DNA from: Erythroxylum novogranatense
Taxonomy: Eukaryota; Streptophyta; Magnoliopsida; Malpighiales; Erythroxylaceae
Reading direction: 5' to 3'
NCBI GenBank assembly: GCA_029891385.1
Contig: CM057233.1
Location: 27,883,852 to 27,947,851 of the forward strand
DNA length: 64,000 nt
Both the position numbers and the translations under genes were made by a program. A model generated the notes under the pieces. It saw only the letters and a program-made list of their open reading frames with translations, did not search any database and was not told the DNA's origin. How positions within the stretch are numbered: the first letter of the stretch is position 1; every line of letters begins with the position of its first letter. Shown here one piece after another: positions 19,568 through 32,580 of the stretch.

Positions 19568-22359
19568 CAGTAGATCCGCTACTGATCGATGAGCATCGTG
19601 TTATGAGTGTAGAGTTGTTAGTGCTTAATTTGTGATCGAGTGTTTTATGGCCTCGATTTTAGAGATAGATCATTTTGCACATGCATATACATAGTGACAT
19701 GCATTCATGATTGTTCGGCATTTGATAGTGATTGTGTTTGGAAAAGTGAAATTGAGATGATTTTGTGAATTGTGATTATTAAAAATGTTGAAATAATTGA
19801 GTTAGTGAAATCTTGCGATTTTGAATTTTGGTGGAATTATTGTATTTGTATATGTTGGTAAAGTTATGGTGTATTGAAAGATATATTTATAGTTGGGAGC
19901 AAGAAATAAATTAAATGAAGTTTTGGAGATAGTTTGGTTATATTGGAAAAGGGGAGAACTAAATGGAGTTAATTCAAAAGTAACTAAGTTAGAGTTTATT
20001 CATTAAGAAAGTGACATGTGTACTTGGACTTTGTACTCTAGCTAGGAGTAGGTGGTCACTATTCCTCGAGGGTGATGGGTTAAGTCTTGTCGAGCTTTCT
20101 TTATTCCTTTCTTTCTAAAACTTTTCTCTCTGAGACTTAGAGCTTTCCCACCCAAAATATCTTCTAAGGGACTTTGGTGTTCTTCCTTTCTTTCACCAAC
20201 CTTTCTCTGCCTTTGGTGTTTTCGATTATAAGGAGAAACCATAAGCTGATCTTTTCGTGTGGAGTTTAGGGCTTGAAGATTTGTTTGAGTTTTCAACGGT
20301 AAGTGTTAGAGAAATCCCTTCTTTGTTAGGGATTTGTGAAATAAAGTTGAGAGATTTCGTCATCTTCATGGAAAATGTATTTCATATGTTTGTTCATAAA
20401 CTCGGTAGTTGGGGAGAAATAAATTCTGTTATAGTGTTAAATAAGTTGTTGAGAAAACTTTTGGTGTTGGTGATATGATCTATATAAGTGGATATGTTCG
20501 ACGGAAAAATCATTTGAAGGAAAATCAATTTGAAGGAAAATCAGTGAAGGAAAATCAGTGAAGGAAAATCAAGTGAAGCGAAAATCAGTGAAGGAAAATC
20601 AGTGAAGCGAAAATCGGTGAGCGAAAATCAGTCGAAAGAAAATCGGTGAAGCGAAAATCAGTGAAAGAAAAATCGACGGAAGGAAAACAGTTTGTGCATA
20701 GATCAGTGTTTTGAGGATAACTTGAACTATAGAGCTCCAAATGACCTGATTCTTGAAGCATTGGATTCCTAACACATTTCTTTATCTCTCCACAAACAAT
20801 TTATGGTTTTTAGTATTAAATTGGAAATGATTGATTGAATCAAAGTAAGGGTATTGGTGGAGGGAACATGAACTAGATGTTTTCTTGAACATGTTTCAAA
20901 GATTGTGATGATATCTTGTCTGTGGTATTCCAATTAAGGTGATACTTGATTCGTTATGAACTAAAGAAAGAGGTCTATAATTGTGATAAATATTGAGAGT
21001 TTGAATTTTAATTTACGGGATTGCAATTATCGAAGAGAGTCCATTATAGTTTCTAATGTGACCAAAGAGTTATGTTGTAACTAGCGGAGTATGATTAGAG
21101 TTTGAGTGAGTGAAGTTGAATTTAAGGGAATGCTATTGATCTAGTGAATAGTGAATTGTGATTGTGAAGCGAGAGATAGCGATTTGGGTCTTAGTCTTTG
21201 GGAAATCATGATCATGCATCATATAGTTTGAACTAAGACATGTGCATTAGTGAATTGAATTAATTGAGCAAGTGGTGATGATAATTCATTTGAATTGTTA
21301 TAGAGCGCGTTGGATCGATTGCACCACTTAACATTGCTGGTACTTTCGTGCAATAGCTCGGAAGTTACTGGTGAGTAACCTAGTTAGTTCCTCGCTTTTA
21401 TGTGATTAAATGTCTTTGTGAATGTGTGAATTAAATGTCAAAGTGAGTGATATAAATGTGTTAGAGGCATGCAAGTGTTAGTGCATGCTAAGCATGAACA
21501 TAAGTGGTAATTAATCGGTTGTGGTGGAGCTTAGTGATCGAGCTTTAAGCTCGATATCGTTGAATGGGCTAAGGCCAAAAGGAAATAGTGCATACCCGAG
21601 GGCTCTCCTATTCTTAAAGTGAGTGGGCAGTAGTGCATACCCTGAGGGCTCTCCTACTTGCCAAAAATGTGAATATTGCCGCTCAGTCACAACAACATCA
21701 TAAAATGAGAAATTGCATACATTATGCATTTGTCAGTGTAGCGAAATTGTGAATACGTGTGATGTGTGCATAGTGTGAATTGATATGTGATAGTGTAACT
21801 GTGTAAATTGTGTAAAGTGTTTATAGTATTATAAATTGTGTTAAAATATATCTATGAGATATATATTAGATGTATATGCATGAGTTGGGTGAACCATCGA
21901 TGATGGTTTCTCATTGAGTTCGCAAACTCACCCAACATTGCAATATATTTTTCAGGACAGCGTCAATAGGACTTTAACTCCCGTGTCAGACGTTTCTGCA
22001 GTGTGCGTTCGTGATCAAGAGCAGTGATGGATCGCAGGTCGGTCAGCTGGGGTGACTTCTTTTGGGACTATATTTTTGGGATGACCTAGTATAGACGTTT
22101 TTATCAGTCTTCTCTTTTTGGATTATTGTAGTTAGTTGTAGGGGACTGATAAACTTGTCGATATTTTGGATTGATATTGTGAAATGAAAGAAATATTGTG
22201 GTTTTAAATATTAGTGAATTGCATGTTGTGGTTGATTTTATTGATGCCATGCGAGTGTTTAGTGATCGTTTGCGATCGTAGCACTTCCTTACTGTGGGAT
22301 ATGCGTCGGAACGACCCCTGGGCATCCCGATGTGTACTCTATGGTGAGGGGGCGCTACA
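19568..22359 (+). repeat. 3' LTR of Tekay-like element (about 2792 bp)
   Basis: Same order as the 5' LTR but with one copy of the 158-bp unit. The first bases are altered (CAGTAGATCCGCTACTGATC against TGTAGCATCCCGTTACCGAT). The two LTRs differ by many 1-2 base losses at CAG, CTG and neighbouring positions. Donor-like sites are at 20299 and 21371, mini-exon 21304-21370, acceptor-like TTTTTCAG ends at 21955. Ends GGGGGCGCTACA at 22359. Confidence 0.93.
20505..20690 (+). repeat. Minisatellite AAAATCAGTGAAGG in 3' LTR
   Basis: Counterpart of 13131-13302 with many units shortened (CAGCTGAAGCG to CAGTGAAGG). The last unit reads AAAAATCGACGGAAGG where the 5' LTR has AAAAATCAGACGGAAGG. Confidence 0.88.
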
Positions 22360-24089
22360 CTAGGTCATCCCCAAAATATCCCAAAGGATCCCCAGCTGAC
22401 CGACCTATGGGCCATGCTCCTCTCGCTGGCACTCACACAGCAGGAAAAGTCTCAAAATCTGGAGCTAGGAGTCGCACTATCGCTGTCCTAAAAAATAGTT
22501 GCAATTTTGGGTGAGTTTGCGAACTCAATAAGTAACCATCATCGATGGTTTACTCAATTCATGCATTACGCAAAATTGCGTATAACAAAACACAGTATCA
22601 TATTCAGAATCATAATTCATAAGTTCATAAAACCATGATCACACATTTGTATTTAATCCTATATCAAATCCACAACACAATCACAGACTGAATGCATAAT
22701 GATTTCCATTTCATTTTAGCGTTGTGACTGGGCGTCAAAATTATCCCATTTCTGGGCACATCACACATTACACATAAATCGCGTTTTCGGGGGTAGGAGA
22801 GCCCTCTGGGTATGCACTACTGCCCACGCGCACTAGGGATAGGAGAGCCCTCTGGGTATGCACTAATCCCTTTTCACTTCTCACAATAGATGAGCTTATA
22901 GCTCCAATCAGATTAGAATGTGCTCCAGTCACAATTGTCAGTTACTGATTTCTATTCATGCCTAGCATGCATTCACAATTCACAGTAACATATCTCATAC
23001 AAATCACTTACTCATAATCACAAATCATTCACACAAACATTTGACACATCAGAGATTGAGAAATCAACTAGGTTACTCACCTCTAAACTTCCGAGCTACT
23101 GCCGGGAAGTCTCAGCTGTGTCAGAGGATCGACGCTCCACTTGAGCCTCTACAATAATCAGAATATTCGAATATCACTAATTATATCAATTTCAATAATC
23201 AGAAATGCTTATGTCTCAAATGAATGCTGTACTATGCACGTTATGACATTTCCGACCCTAATACAGATTATCACCAATTATGCACTTTCATACAAATACA
23301 TAGAAATTGCTAATACCATTTGTCAATTGGTTAAGTTCTATATCTTTCAAGATCAAATTCTAATACCTAGGAATTATCCTTAAATCAGAATCAAATTCAC
23401 TATTTAATTGCCATCCGATTTCGAGAATCACCGAATTCAATTTCTAAAATTTCATTCTCCTAAATTAAAATTCGTAGCCCCTAAATCAAGATCAATTAAT
23501 CACTCCCCAATCATTAATAAAATAACCTCAAAATCATTTAAAATCAAGCAATTCACCTTCGGAAAAAAAGCGTCCTCGTCGCGGCGTGAGATCGCTCGCT
23601 GCGACGAGACGTCTTTCTTCACGTCGCAGCGCACGATCTTTCTCCTCTACACGGCGTGATCCTTTGCGCTTGCCGAGGTGTGCTCCTTCGGTCGTCGTGG
23701 CGTGCGAGGATCATCTGCTCGCCGCGGCGTGTTCATCACACGTCGCGGCGTGAAATCCCAAATTCATGCCCGAAACCCAGAAATTCTCATATTTTTCTGA
23801 TATAATCCATCAAAATCCATTCTAAACACTCCAAAACAATATTCTTCACTTAACACTACTCATTCCAAATCCTAAATCCACCAAATAACCATTATTTATC
23901 AAATACCCAAATCAAAATTCACTTTTGCCCTAAAACCTTTATCATCCGAAAATTTCTAACTTATTAAACAATTTATACTCAAAACCATGCTTAAATTAAA
24001 CTATGCAAAACACAAAGGAGTAGAAACTTACTTGATTCAAGCTTAAATCCTTGGAGAAACACCAAGAAAACTCAAACTCCCACTCCTAA
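22360..24089 (-). repeat. Solo LTR A (minus), middle part
   Basis: Continuation of 11762-12022 after the Tekay-like element; the first 5 bp are the duplicated CTAGG. On the minus strand it holds a GTAAGT donor (24031), a CpG-rich tandem segment (23575-23760), mini-exon (23148-23081), GTGAGT donor (23080), two copies of the TAGTGCATACCC repeat (22795-22865), paired inverted repeats (22503-22556) and acceptor TTTTTTAG ending at 22488. Confidence 0.88.
23575..23760 (-). repeat. CpG-rich degenerate minisatellite in LTR A
   Basis: Repeated GTCGCGGCGTG/CGTCGCGACG-type words in an otherwise AT-rich LTR. Lies about 1.1 kb from the LTR start, as in D, I and Tekay. Confidence 0.7.
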
Positions 24090-25554
24090 TGTAGCGCCCC
24101 CTTACCATAGGGTATCCACTAGAACGCCCGTAGGTCATTCCGATACATATCCTACGACAAGAGACCACTACCGACAACAACTACTACACTCCTCATGGCA
24201 TCACAATCATAAGACAGTAATAAGAAACTGGCTAGTTTTTAAAACCAAACTAGATTCCATTTCATTCATTCAAAACTTAATAATTCACAACTGTCAAGAT
24301 TTTTAAGTTACACATGTTTCACATCTTGTCTTGCATAATAACCAGATCTAACTATCGGTCTCCAAAAGAAAGCCCGGTGACCGACCTTTGAGCCATTGCT
24401 TTTCTCGCCAATCCATCAGATACGGCTCTACAAATCCGAGGAGCTATCTGCTCATGCTAGGCCTAAAAAATAAGTTGCAATTTTGGGTGAGTTTATGAAC
24501 TCAATGAGAAACCATCATCGATGGTTCTCCCAATTCATGCATCATATAAGCATGAAACAAGATACCATGAGAATTATACAAAACACAACATGAATACAAA
24601 TCACGAGAATAATTACAATCACAAGACGGTAAATATACACCCGATTAAAAATATTGTCGATATAGAATCCAAGATGCAATGCACATGTGACTCTTTTTCC
24701 AGTTCATTTCAAGATTGTGACCGAGCGATAATATGGTGATCGGTATAGGCGCGTCTGGGAGAATTATCTCCCATCGAGCTCGAGGCTCGGTTCAAGATAT
24801 CGAGCTCTAGGCTCGGTTCGATCTGATGGCGCCTCGGTTCACAATTTTCCTTTTAACGATGTGATGTATTTGTGCATGAATGCACATGTTTCACAACAAG
24901 AAACATGGTATTTCACACCAATATTCAATTCAATTAAAGCAGTTACCTCATGTAAATTCACAACAAGTAATACCACATAATCCCGTAGGCAATCAATCAC
25001 GATTATAATTCATGTATTCCCGTAGGCAATCAATTCACGCTAACACATAGATTGGAATAACCAACTAGGTTACTCACCTAATAACTTCCACGCTAACGCC
25101 GGAAGCCTCGCCAAATCGTGGAACGATGGTCCACCGGAGCCTCTATAACAAATTAAATGAATAACTATTACCATTGGTGTAAATGATTAAACAATGCACA
25201 TGAAATCAGAAAAATGTATATAATGCATGTTCATGGCAATCCCGCCCTAATCCAATATTTCCCATAATAAAATTCTATGAAAATTAGAAATCCATAGAAG
25301 CGCCGACGTGCATGCAATTAGGACCTCTATAGGTCCCCAATTAAATAAAGCAGTGTTTACAAGTTCCGTCGATAGGGCTACGTCAAATTCCGCCTAAAAT
25401 TCCCGTTTTCTCAGAAAATGAAATTAAATATTCAACGAATCCGATGCCTCTGGAATCAGGTCAATCGGACGTCGGACGGAAAGAAATTGACAAAAGAACA
25501 ATTGTACCTTTTAATAACAAATAATAATCAAAATAAAAATAATTATATATACAT

Positions 25555-25715
25555 ATATCTTGAACGCTCGCCGCATGGGCGAGACGTCGCCCTCGAGGCG
25601 AAATCGCCTCACTTAATCGCGAGGCGAGGCGCCGCCTCGCGACCAGCCACTAAATCTCGCGAGGCGAGGTAAACGTCGCCTCGCGAGGCGGCGAGTTTTC
25701 ACCGCTACCTCGCCT
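25555..25715 (-). repeat. CpG-rich minisatellite GCGAGGCGA in LTR B
   Basis: Tandem and inverted copies of TCGCGAGGCGA-type words, strikingly GC-rich against AT-rich flanks. Confidence 0.8.
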
Positions 25716-25789
25716 TTTTTTTCAGATTTCAATCTTAATTTCCATCCACTCTAACTTTTAGCACACAATTCAGAAAAATACCCACTATA

Positions 25790-27000
25790 CCTCATTGGAA
25801 AGCTTATGCAAAGCTCTACAACTCTCAAGAAGACCAAAAATCAAATCCAACCCTAAGGGTATCAAATAACCCATCAAACCTTCTGCCTACTAACTTTTCA
25901 TCAACACAGGGCAGTACATTTACAATGTCATAACTCACTGATTCTTCAGTAATAAATTACCACAAAATATGGTCAACAAGTTCACAATGTCCTCAACAAC
26001 TTTCATGAACAACCAAAATCAAATTCTATTGCAAACCAAGTCAATTAATTCATCTAATGTTACTGTCCCTGAACTCCTTCACTTTGGGCAGTAATCTTAC
26101 AAGAAGCATAACTTCCATTATACAAGTCAATAAATTCAGAACTTTATATCCCTGAAAGATAACATCTCAAACTTCAATTTTCATGAAGCACTCAACATCC
26201 AATTCGATCTCTAACAATTTGAAAACTGTTATGGAAGTTTCTGTTGTCATCAGCCATTCATAACCTAATGTAGGATCAGTTTTGAAAATCATATCTCCCA
26301 ATTCTGACTTCTAAAATTACATACCAAATATCAATTTCAAGATAATCTCTTCCTCTACAACTTTTCAGAAGCTCACTCACACCACTTCAGTCCACATAAA
26401 ATGTTAAAATTGCCTCAAATCAGTAAACTCACAAAATCACACTTAAACTAGGTTTCATCCAAAATGCCCAAAACCAGCCATTAGTAATCAATTCATATAT
26501 CCCAACACACAATTCCAAAAATAGCAAGATCAGTAGCAATGGAAAGATAATCAAATATACTACAACTTCCATGAAGACCATTCTCCCTAATTCCATCTCA
26601 ATTAATTCATACAAATCAACAAAACTCAGATGTCATGGTTGCGGTTACTGTTCACAGGCAATGGAACAGTAACTTTCCATGCAAAATTTCACCCTTCTAT
26701 CATTGAAATTCAACAACACCTATTTCACACTAAATTAAAGCCAACATCCCAAAGTTTCAGTGGCCACTAACCTTACCTCATTTTCATTTCTACACAATAA
26801 GTTATGAATAAAACAGTAACATCTATTACAAATCTCATTTTCCAGATTCAATGTTAACCTTAGTTCAAACACTTCCAATATCTTTTTCACATCACTAAAC
26901 ATCAAAATAAATACAAATTAAATATTAATACCATCATACATATATTAGGGCTAACACTGAAAAATTGGGAGCACTAAATTCCTCAATTCAAATACTCAAT
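25790..27000 (-). repeat. Repeated ~170-bp modules in LTR B
   Basis: Several diverged units share, on the minus strand, TTCATGAAAGTTGTTGAGG-like and AGTTATG-like words followed by an ACTG/CAGTAA junction. Similar modules occur at 9430-9540, 9788-9900 and 32650-33440. Confidence 0.55.
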
Positions 27001-28021
27001 TAATTATCCCTATTCAATCCAAAAATCAAACTGTAACATTAACTTCAATGCATCTTCACCTAGCCTCATCCCTTTTTCATCAAATCATAATAACCATCAC
27101 TTTAATGCCTACCTAAACCTAATACATGCTTTAAACCCATTTATTAACTACCCCACACTATCATGGCATTTAATCCATATGAAAGACATCATTAAACTCA
27201 AATACTTAAATGAAACTTACCTAACACAATTCTCCTTCAAAGCTTTAACTTCCAACCTTTTCCTTCTAACTTCTATATCAAGCTACCACCCTTTTCCTTT
27301 CCAAGATATACCAAACTCATCATCTAGCTTTGATGAGAGTAAAGAAAATAGCTTGATGCTATGGAGAACATGGAGAAAAGAAGAGCCAAACTTGCGATGG
27401 TTTGATGGAGAAGGTTTGAGTGTTTTCGGATGGCTTCTAAACAAAACCTACACAATTATCTCTTCATTCCCTTTAACATCACACATCCGAAATAGCATGA
27501 GGAGGAGCATTAAATGTGACTATAAAATGGCAACATGTGATTGGCTTCTTTTAATAAGAAAAGTCAAATTATTACTATTTAATCCGGTCAAAATTTTACT
27601 CCATTTAACTCTAATGACCCTACTTTCAGTCCCAAAATAATATACCCAATATTACTGTGCCACTGGGTAGCGATCTTTGCTACCGAGAATTGACCGATTC
27701 GCCAATTGGCGATTTTACGATCGCCCAGAATTGTTTCCTAAAAATCCAGAAAATTCCTAAAATCCCTAAAATGTAAAACGATTTATGGCACAGTCCAAAT
27801 AATTTTCCAAACTCAATTTCCCCATTAATTTCACACAAGAGTTCCATTTCAATCCTAAGCCGGAAAATGACATGAATGCATGTATACTATGTGCATGTGC
27901 AACCCGTCAGTAATTATAGAGACTATATGCTGTATGCGCATGCCGAGATATAATTAAATGTCCCGAACTCATCCTAATTACCAAAATACCCTTCCTATAG
28001 GAGAGGGGATGTTACACCTAA

Positions 28022-28789
28022 ACATATCCACGGTTTTCTCCCATTTAACCCAAACTCCATTTTCTTTCAATCCAAGCCAAAGGGATGAAAGATCAAAGAC
28101 AAAGAAGGATGATTTGCAAGGAGAAGTAAGAAACAAATCCAAGACGAGATCCACGCAAAGAAGAAGGAGAACAAAGCAATTTCTTTCAAGGAAAGAAGAA
28201 AGCATCGTGGATCATTTTTCAAAGGAGCCAAGTTTAAATACTAAGGCTTGTTAAGGCTTGTTTGGCAAACACATTTGCTACAAGTCCAATCCGAACAATC
28301 CCGATCCAATTTCTAATTCTAATTTCTCCTGAATTTCAATGGTTCAGACCCTAATTCCTCAAATCATAATTTAAATTACCTCATATCAATTGTCAATCAA
28401 ATTCGGAACCAGAATCACAATTAATCAGTCACCAAGCCATTTTTCCCGGTTCTCCGGTCCGGACCCGATACTCTAAAAATTCTGAAAAAATTCCTATAAA
28501 TCCTCAAAATTAGAAAACCCCTAATCACATACTCAAATTTTCAATCCTCACTTCCTAAATTCAATTTAATACTCCAATTCACAAATCAAAGCACAATTAA
28601 CCTTAATCACAAAATCTCCAATTTTCATAATCAAGTCGGAAATCTGTCATACATGCATGTACATACATATGCTTGTGCAAATTATGGACACTTATCAATG
28701 ATGTAGAGGCTAAGATGCATATGCAAAATAAGTATACAGAATACGTATGAGAGGAACTGTACCCATCCCATCGGTGACGGGATGTTACA
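28022..28789 (-). repeat. Solo LTR A (minus), 5'-start part
   Basis: Resumes after solo LTR B (duplicated CCTAA at 28017) and ends GGGATGTTACA, the reverse complement of TGTAACATCCC. Followed by TTGTG, matching 11757-11761. Confidence 0.9.
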
Positions 28790-28794
28790 TTGTG

Positions 28795-29504
28795 ACTTGA
28801 GTCACCCGTATGAAGCGCTTCTACGTAGAGCTATGCTCTGTGATTATGTGATGTGACTGAGCCTACGGGCCAGTATTTTGATTCGACTAAGCCTACAGGC
28901 CAGTATTCCGATTCAACTAAGCCTACGGGCTAGGACTTTGTATATGTGAGAGGCACTCAGTCACAACAATAAGAATGAATGTGAGTCTCATCTAAATGGC
29001 ATATGCATAAGATAAATGTTTAAGTGTACTGAATGGTTAATGTGAGATTGAAATTCTGTATGATGTGTGACATATGTGTTATGTGTTTGGGTGAGCCATC
29101 AATGATGGTCTCTCATTGAGTTTGCAAAACTCACCCAAAATTTGCAACTATTTTTTAGGATTAGAAGAATACCCCGTTAGGCTAACGGGAGTAAAGCTAC
29201 AACATACAAGTGAAAGATAGAGGTCGAGATCAGTTCGCGTCTGCATTGCATGTCTATATTTTTGTATTAAATTGTTTATTCCGCAACTTCCGTATTAATT
29301 GTATTTTGAAATGACTCAAGTGTTTGTATTTGTAAAAAGGGCTTATGGCCTATTTGATTATTGACTTCCGCATGTGCGTCTATAAAGAAAAAAAATAGAT
29401 ACCAAATTTTGATTGATTGAGTGCTTAGCACACCACCCTCGAGGGGCACGGTCTCGGATATCACCATCGATATCAGGTTGGTCTTCATGAGAGTGGGTGC
29501 TACA
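28795..29504 (+). repeat. 5' LTR of gypsy element C, second part
   Basis: Continuation of 8882-11761. Contains three copies of AAGCCTACGGGCCAGTAT-like units (28860-28935), the CTCAGTCACAACA block (28967), inverted repeats (29090-29135) and acceptor TTTTTTAG ending at 29158. Ends GTGGGTGCTACA at 29504. Confidence 0.88.
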
Positions 29505-29510
29505 TTTACG

Positions 29511-29522
29511 TGGTATCAGAGC
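29511..29522 (+). other. Primer-binding site of element C
   Basis: TGGTATCAGAGC, 6 bp after the LTR end. Shows that the split C LTR is a 5' LTR and that the DNA to its right began as C internal sequence. Confidence 0.92.
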
Positions 29523-32500
29523 CCAGAAGTATAATCTTATATGGGCATTCTGAAATATGTGTCAAGTTACATGCACATTAGTCATGTCATAGCAGACAGC
29601 GGTAACTGATCCCCAGTATGAGTCACATGCATGAGCATTCCTTAAGAGTTTGAGTTGTTAGAAGCATTGAGAGAAATGATGATCTGACTGAATGTGAGAA
29701 AATAAGGTTTATGGACATATTGGAAATAAGAAATAGTATCTGGTTTTGCATGGTAGATAAGAGTCCCCCACAAAAGAGTGCATATCCTTGAAGGTGAAAT
29801 ATCCTTTGGGGGTGAAATAAGTGTGAATCGGCACATTGCCATGGATTGATTGGGGAAAATAAGAATATGAATAGAAATGAGGAGACTAATGTGTATAGAC
29901 AAAATGAAATGAAATCATAAAACTGTTATGATCATAAAAGGGTGAATTTGGAATTGAAATGGTTATGTGAGTATTGTGATAAGAGTTTGTAATTCAGTAT
30001 AAGGAGATAGTAGAAAAGAAAAAAAATTGAGACCGAAAATTCATAATGTTTATGCCTAAGAACTTTTGGATTTGGGTTTGGATATAATAGATAAAGATTC
30101 AATGTAATTGTATCGATGGAAGTATTAGTGAATATGAAATCGAAATTACAATCGGGTGATATGTCCTCAAATGTGATATAAATGTGAATACATTGTCATA
30201 GATTGTTAAAAAAAAGGACATAAGTAGAAATAATAAGATGAAAGTATATAAATTAAGTTGATATGACCTTGAAAGGTTGCACTTGGACTTAGAATGATTG
30301 TGTGATTCTCGATATAAGAGTTTAAGATTTAGTGTGAGAATATATCTGTGGAGTGGAGATCTAAGCTTCATATGGGTTATGCCCCTACCATTATAAATTG
30401 ATTGAGAATAAAGATGTGTAAGATGAAATAAATGACAATTGGAAGATGAGATGATGATAGTGATATAGGAAAAAGTTGTTGAGTTCAGATTAAATTGTCA
30501 TTGTGAGTGTACATCTGATAGTGGGATCACCATCACGGGTGAAATTATTAAGCATATGTGAACAATATGCGTGAAGATGACATAGGAAGTAATTGGTGAC
30601 TTATTGAATAAGTGCCGATTATAGTTCATATAGTTCAAAGTTCAAGATAGAGTAAGACGTGAGAGTACTTGTAGTGATCAATTGGGAAGGAATTAAGACT
30701 ATTGATGATGTTAACATAGGTGATGAGCTTGAGGAAAAGAAAAAGGGACATGATTACAGCAAAGCCCCCATGATCGTGAACTGGCATAAAAAGAGAAAGG
30801 TTATCTAGAATTAAATGGGATTAAAGTGTCCTTAGTAGTATAAGCTACTAATTGGTAAATTGATGGGAATACATCTCCAGATAAGATGTGATGATTTTTG
30901 CAATGTATGCCAAGATATTAGAGTAAATGAAATTGTTTAAGTGCCCTACAGAGCCTCATTACAAGGGATGTTCTAATCATGTAATCTATGACATAAATTG
31001 ATCTTATTGAGATATTATGCATAGTTGAAATTGATCTTCTCAAGGTATTAAGGATGACTGATATGTAATGATGAAAAATAGTTGATTGATAAGGTTTTTA
31101 TGAATAGTGTTGATGATTGTAGTAAGAAATCTTCTTTCAAAGAAGAATTTCCCTAAAGTGAGTTAAGTTGATCTAACGATTTGATTTAAGAGTAATCAAT
31201 GAAGAGACAAATCGGAAATGAATATGTAATACGTCAAAAGTGAATAATGAAGTCATATCCTAAGCAGAAACTCAGGCATAAAAAGTGGAATATGCCACTG
31301 AGAGTGTGTACATCAACTACATGAGTGGATTATAATGAAACTATTGCAAATGTGAGGAAAATATAGGTCCCCCTTATATTCGATGTAAATATGTTTGGGA
31401 GATACAAATTCAATCTGAGGAGTGAAATACCAACACACAAAGTGAAGCATTCAAATAAATTGAAATGTGTGGAGGAACTAGTACGAATGAATAGGCATTT
31501 GAGTAAGCCGATGTGAATTAAAGGAATTTGAAGAGAAAGAGGAAATCATTAGAGACAAGAAGTCAAGCGGGAGACTGAAAATGACATGAGACAAAATTAC
31601 TTACATTGGGGAAATTAGTCACCTAAGGAATTGCAAGAAATTAACACAAGGAAAAATGTGAGTGATAGTTAATGATACCCCAATGGCATTATGATATTGA
31701 AGATTTAAGTGATCCAAGCAAAAATTGTATTAATTAGTGACTGTGATCATAGATGGTATTTTGAGAGTGTCTGTAAGGAAAAAAGGGGACGCTTTGAATA
31801 TTTGAGGAATAAGACACTGATGATAAAATATCAATTAGATTTGGAGAGTGTGAAATACTTAATGAAGTTTTGCATCAGAGATTAAGATACAATCTATATA
31901 TATATATATATAAAAAGTGGTTTTTGATGTGCATGGGATAATGAAAGTCTTATGAGTTGATTTTGATACATGGTTTAGAAGTGTATGATAAAAATCGCTT
32001 TGAAGTCTTGGAGACATTAGATGTGCCAAATAATTTCTGAAATGTACATTATGCAAGATTGAAGAAATTATTGAGCTTGGAGGACATGCACAAATGAGTG
32101 CTATATTGGTAAAATTAGTGTGTAATCTGACAGACTGAACAAATAGTTCTATAATGGAATAATACACATTCAGATATTGAGGTTTCCAAATTTAGTGTAA
32201 GGAGGAGTGCAGAATATTGAGTGGCATATGGGGTAAAAGAAAATGTTACTGGTTGCATTGAAATTTAAGATCAAGTCTACTGGAAAGAAGTAAGAAACCA
32301 AAAAGCTAAAGAATTTAGAATTTTGAATCACCCGAAAAAAGTGAAAACGATTCTGAACTTTCGAGTGAAATCGAAAAAAAATGATATTTGGTGATTGAAA
32401 TAAAAAGTACGTATATCTAATTAAGATGATTGAGCAAAGAAAGTGTTAGAGAAGCCTAAGTAACAACCTAAGATAAACATCCTAGTGGGGATATGCTAAG

Positions 32501-32580
32501 ATTGGATTTTAGCTGCTAAGGATGTAGAAACAAGTGGTTGAAGGTTTGAGCTATCAGTAGTTTTAACTGTTAGGAATATG
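29523..32580 (+). mobile_element. Internal region of element C, no recognisable coding
   Basis: About 3 kb after the primer-binding site in which I could not recognise gag, protease, RT or integrase in any frame. The longest frames are short and lack retrotransposon motifs. It could be a non-coding internal domain of a large non-autonomous derivative, or gag-pol decayed past recognition. A short (TA)n run is at about 31897-31912. Confidence 0.45.

Larger units (their letters stand above)
12023..22359 (+). mobile_element. Full-length Ty3/gypsy chromovirus, Tekay/Del-like
   Basis: Two LTRs (12023-14979 and about 19568-22359) flank an internal region with primer-binding site, gag, protease, RT, RNase H, integrase and a chromodomain-like tail, in gypsy order. 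The 5-bp duplication CTAGG at 12018-12022 and 22360-22364 is perfect. The internal region is full of stops and frameshifts, so it is defective as written. It sits inside solo LTR A in the opposite orientation. Confidence 0.95.
24090..28016 (-). repeat. Solo LTR B (minus), about 3927 bp
   Basis: Ends are TGTAGCGCCCCC on the plus strand at 24090 and GGGGATGTTACA at 28016, the reverse complement of a chromovirus LTR. Perfect duplication CCTAA at 24085-24089 and 28017-28021. No second LTR or internal region, so it is a solo LTR. On the minus strand: donor GTAAGT (27220), U3-like modules (25790-27000), CpG-rich minisatellite (25555-25715), mini-exon (25142-25078), donor GTGAGT (25077), inverted repeats (24484-24537) and acceptor TTTTTTAG ending 24463. 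The 153-residue plus-strand frame at 27179 is not a gene. Confidence 0.93.

Noticed and set aside
27179..27640. 153-residue plus-strand reading frame
   Set aside because: Lies antisense in the leader/U3 part of solo LTR B, covers the predicted donor at 27220, and has no recognisable motif.
31897..31912. (TA)n microsatellite as a possible origin or regulatory site
   Set aside because: Only about eight dinucleotide units in AT-rich DNA; nothing around it supports a function.
32205..32225. Polypurine tract and start of a C 3' LTR (AAGGAGGAGTGCAGAATATT)
   Set aside because: The following sequence does not match the C LTR start TGTAACATCCCG, so a 3' LTR here is not supported.
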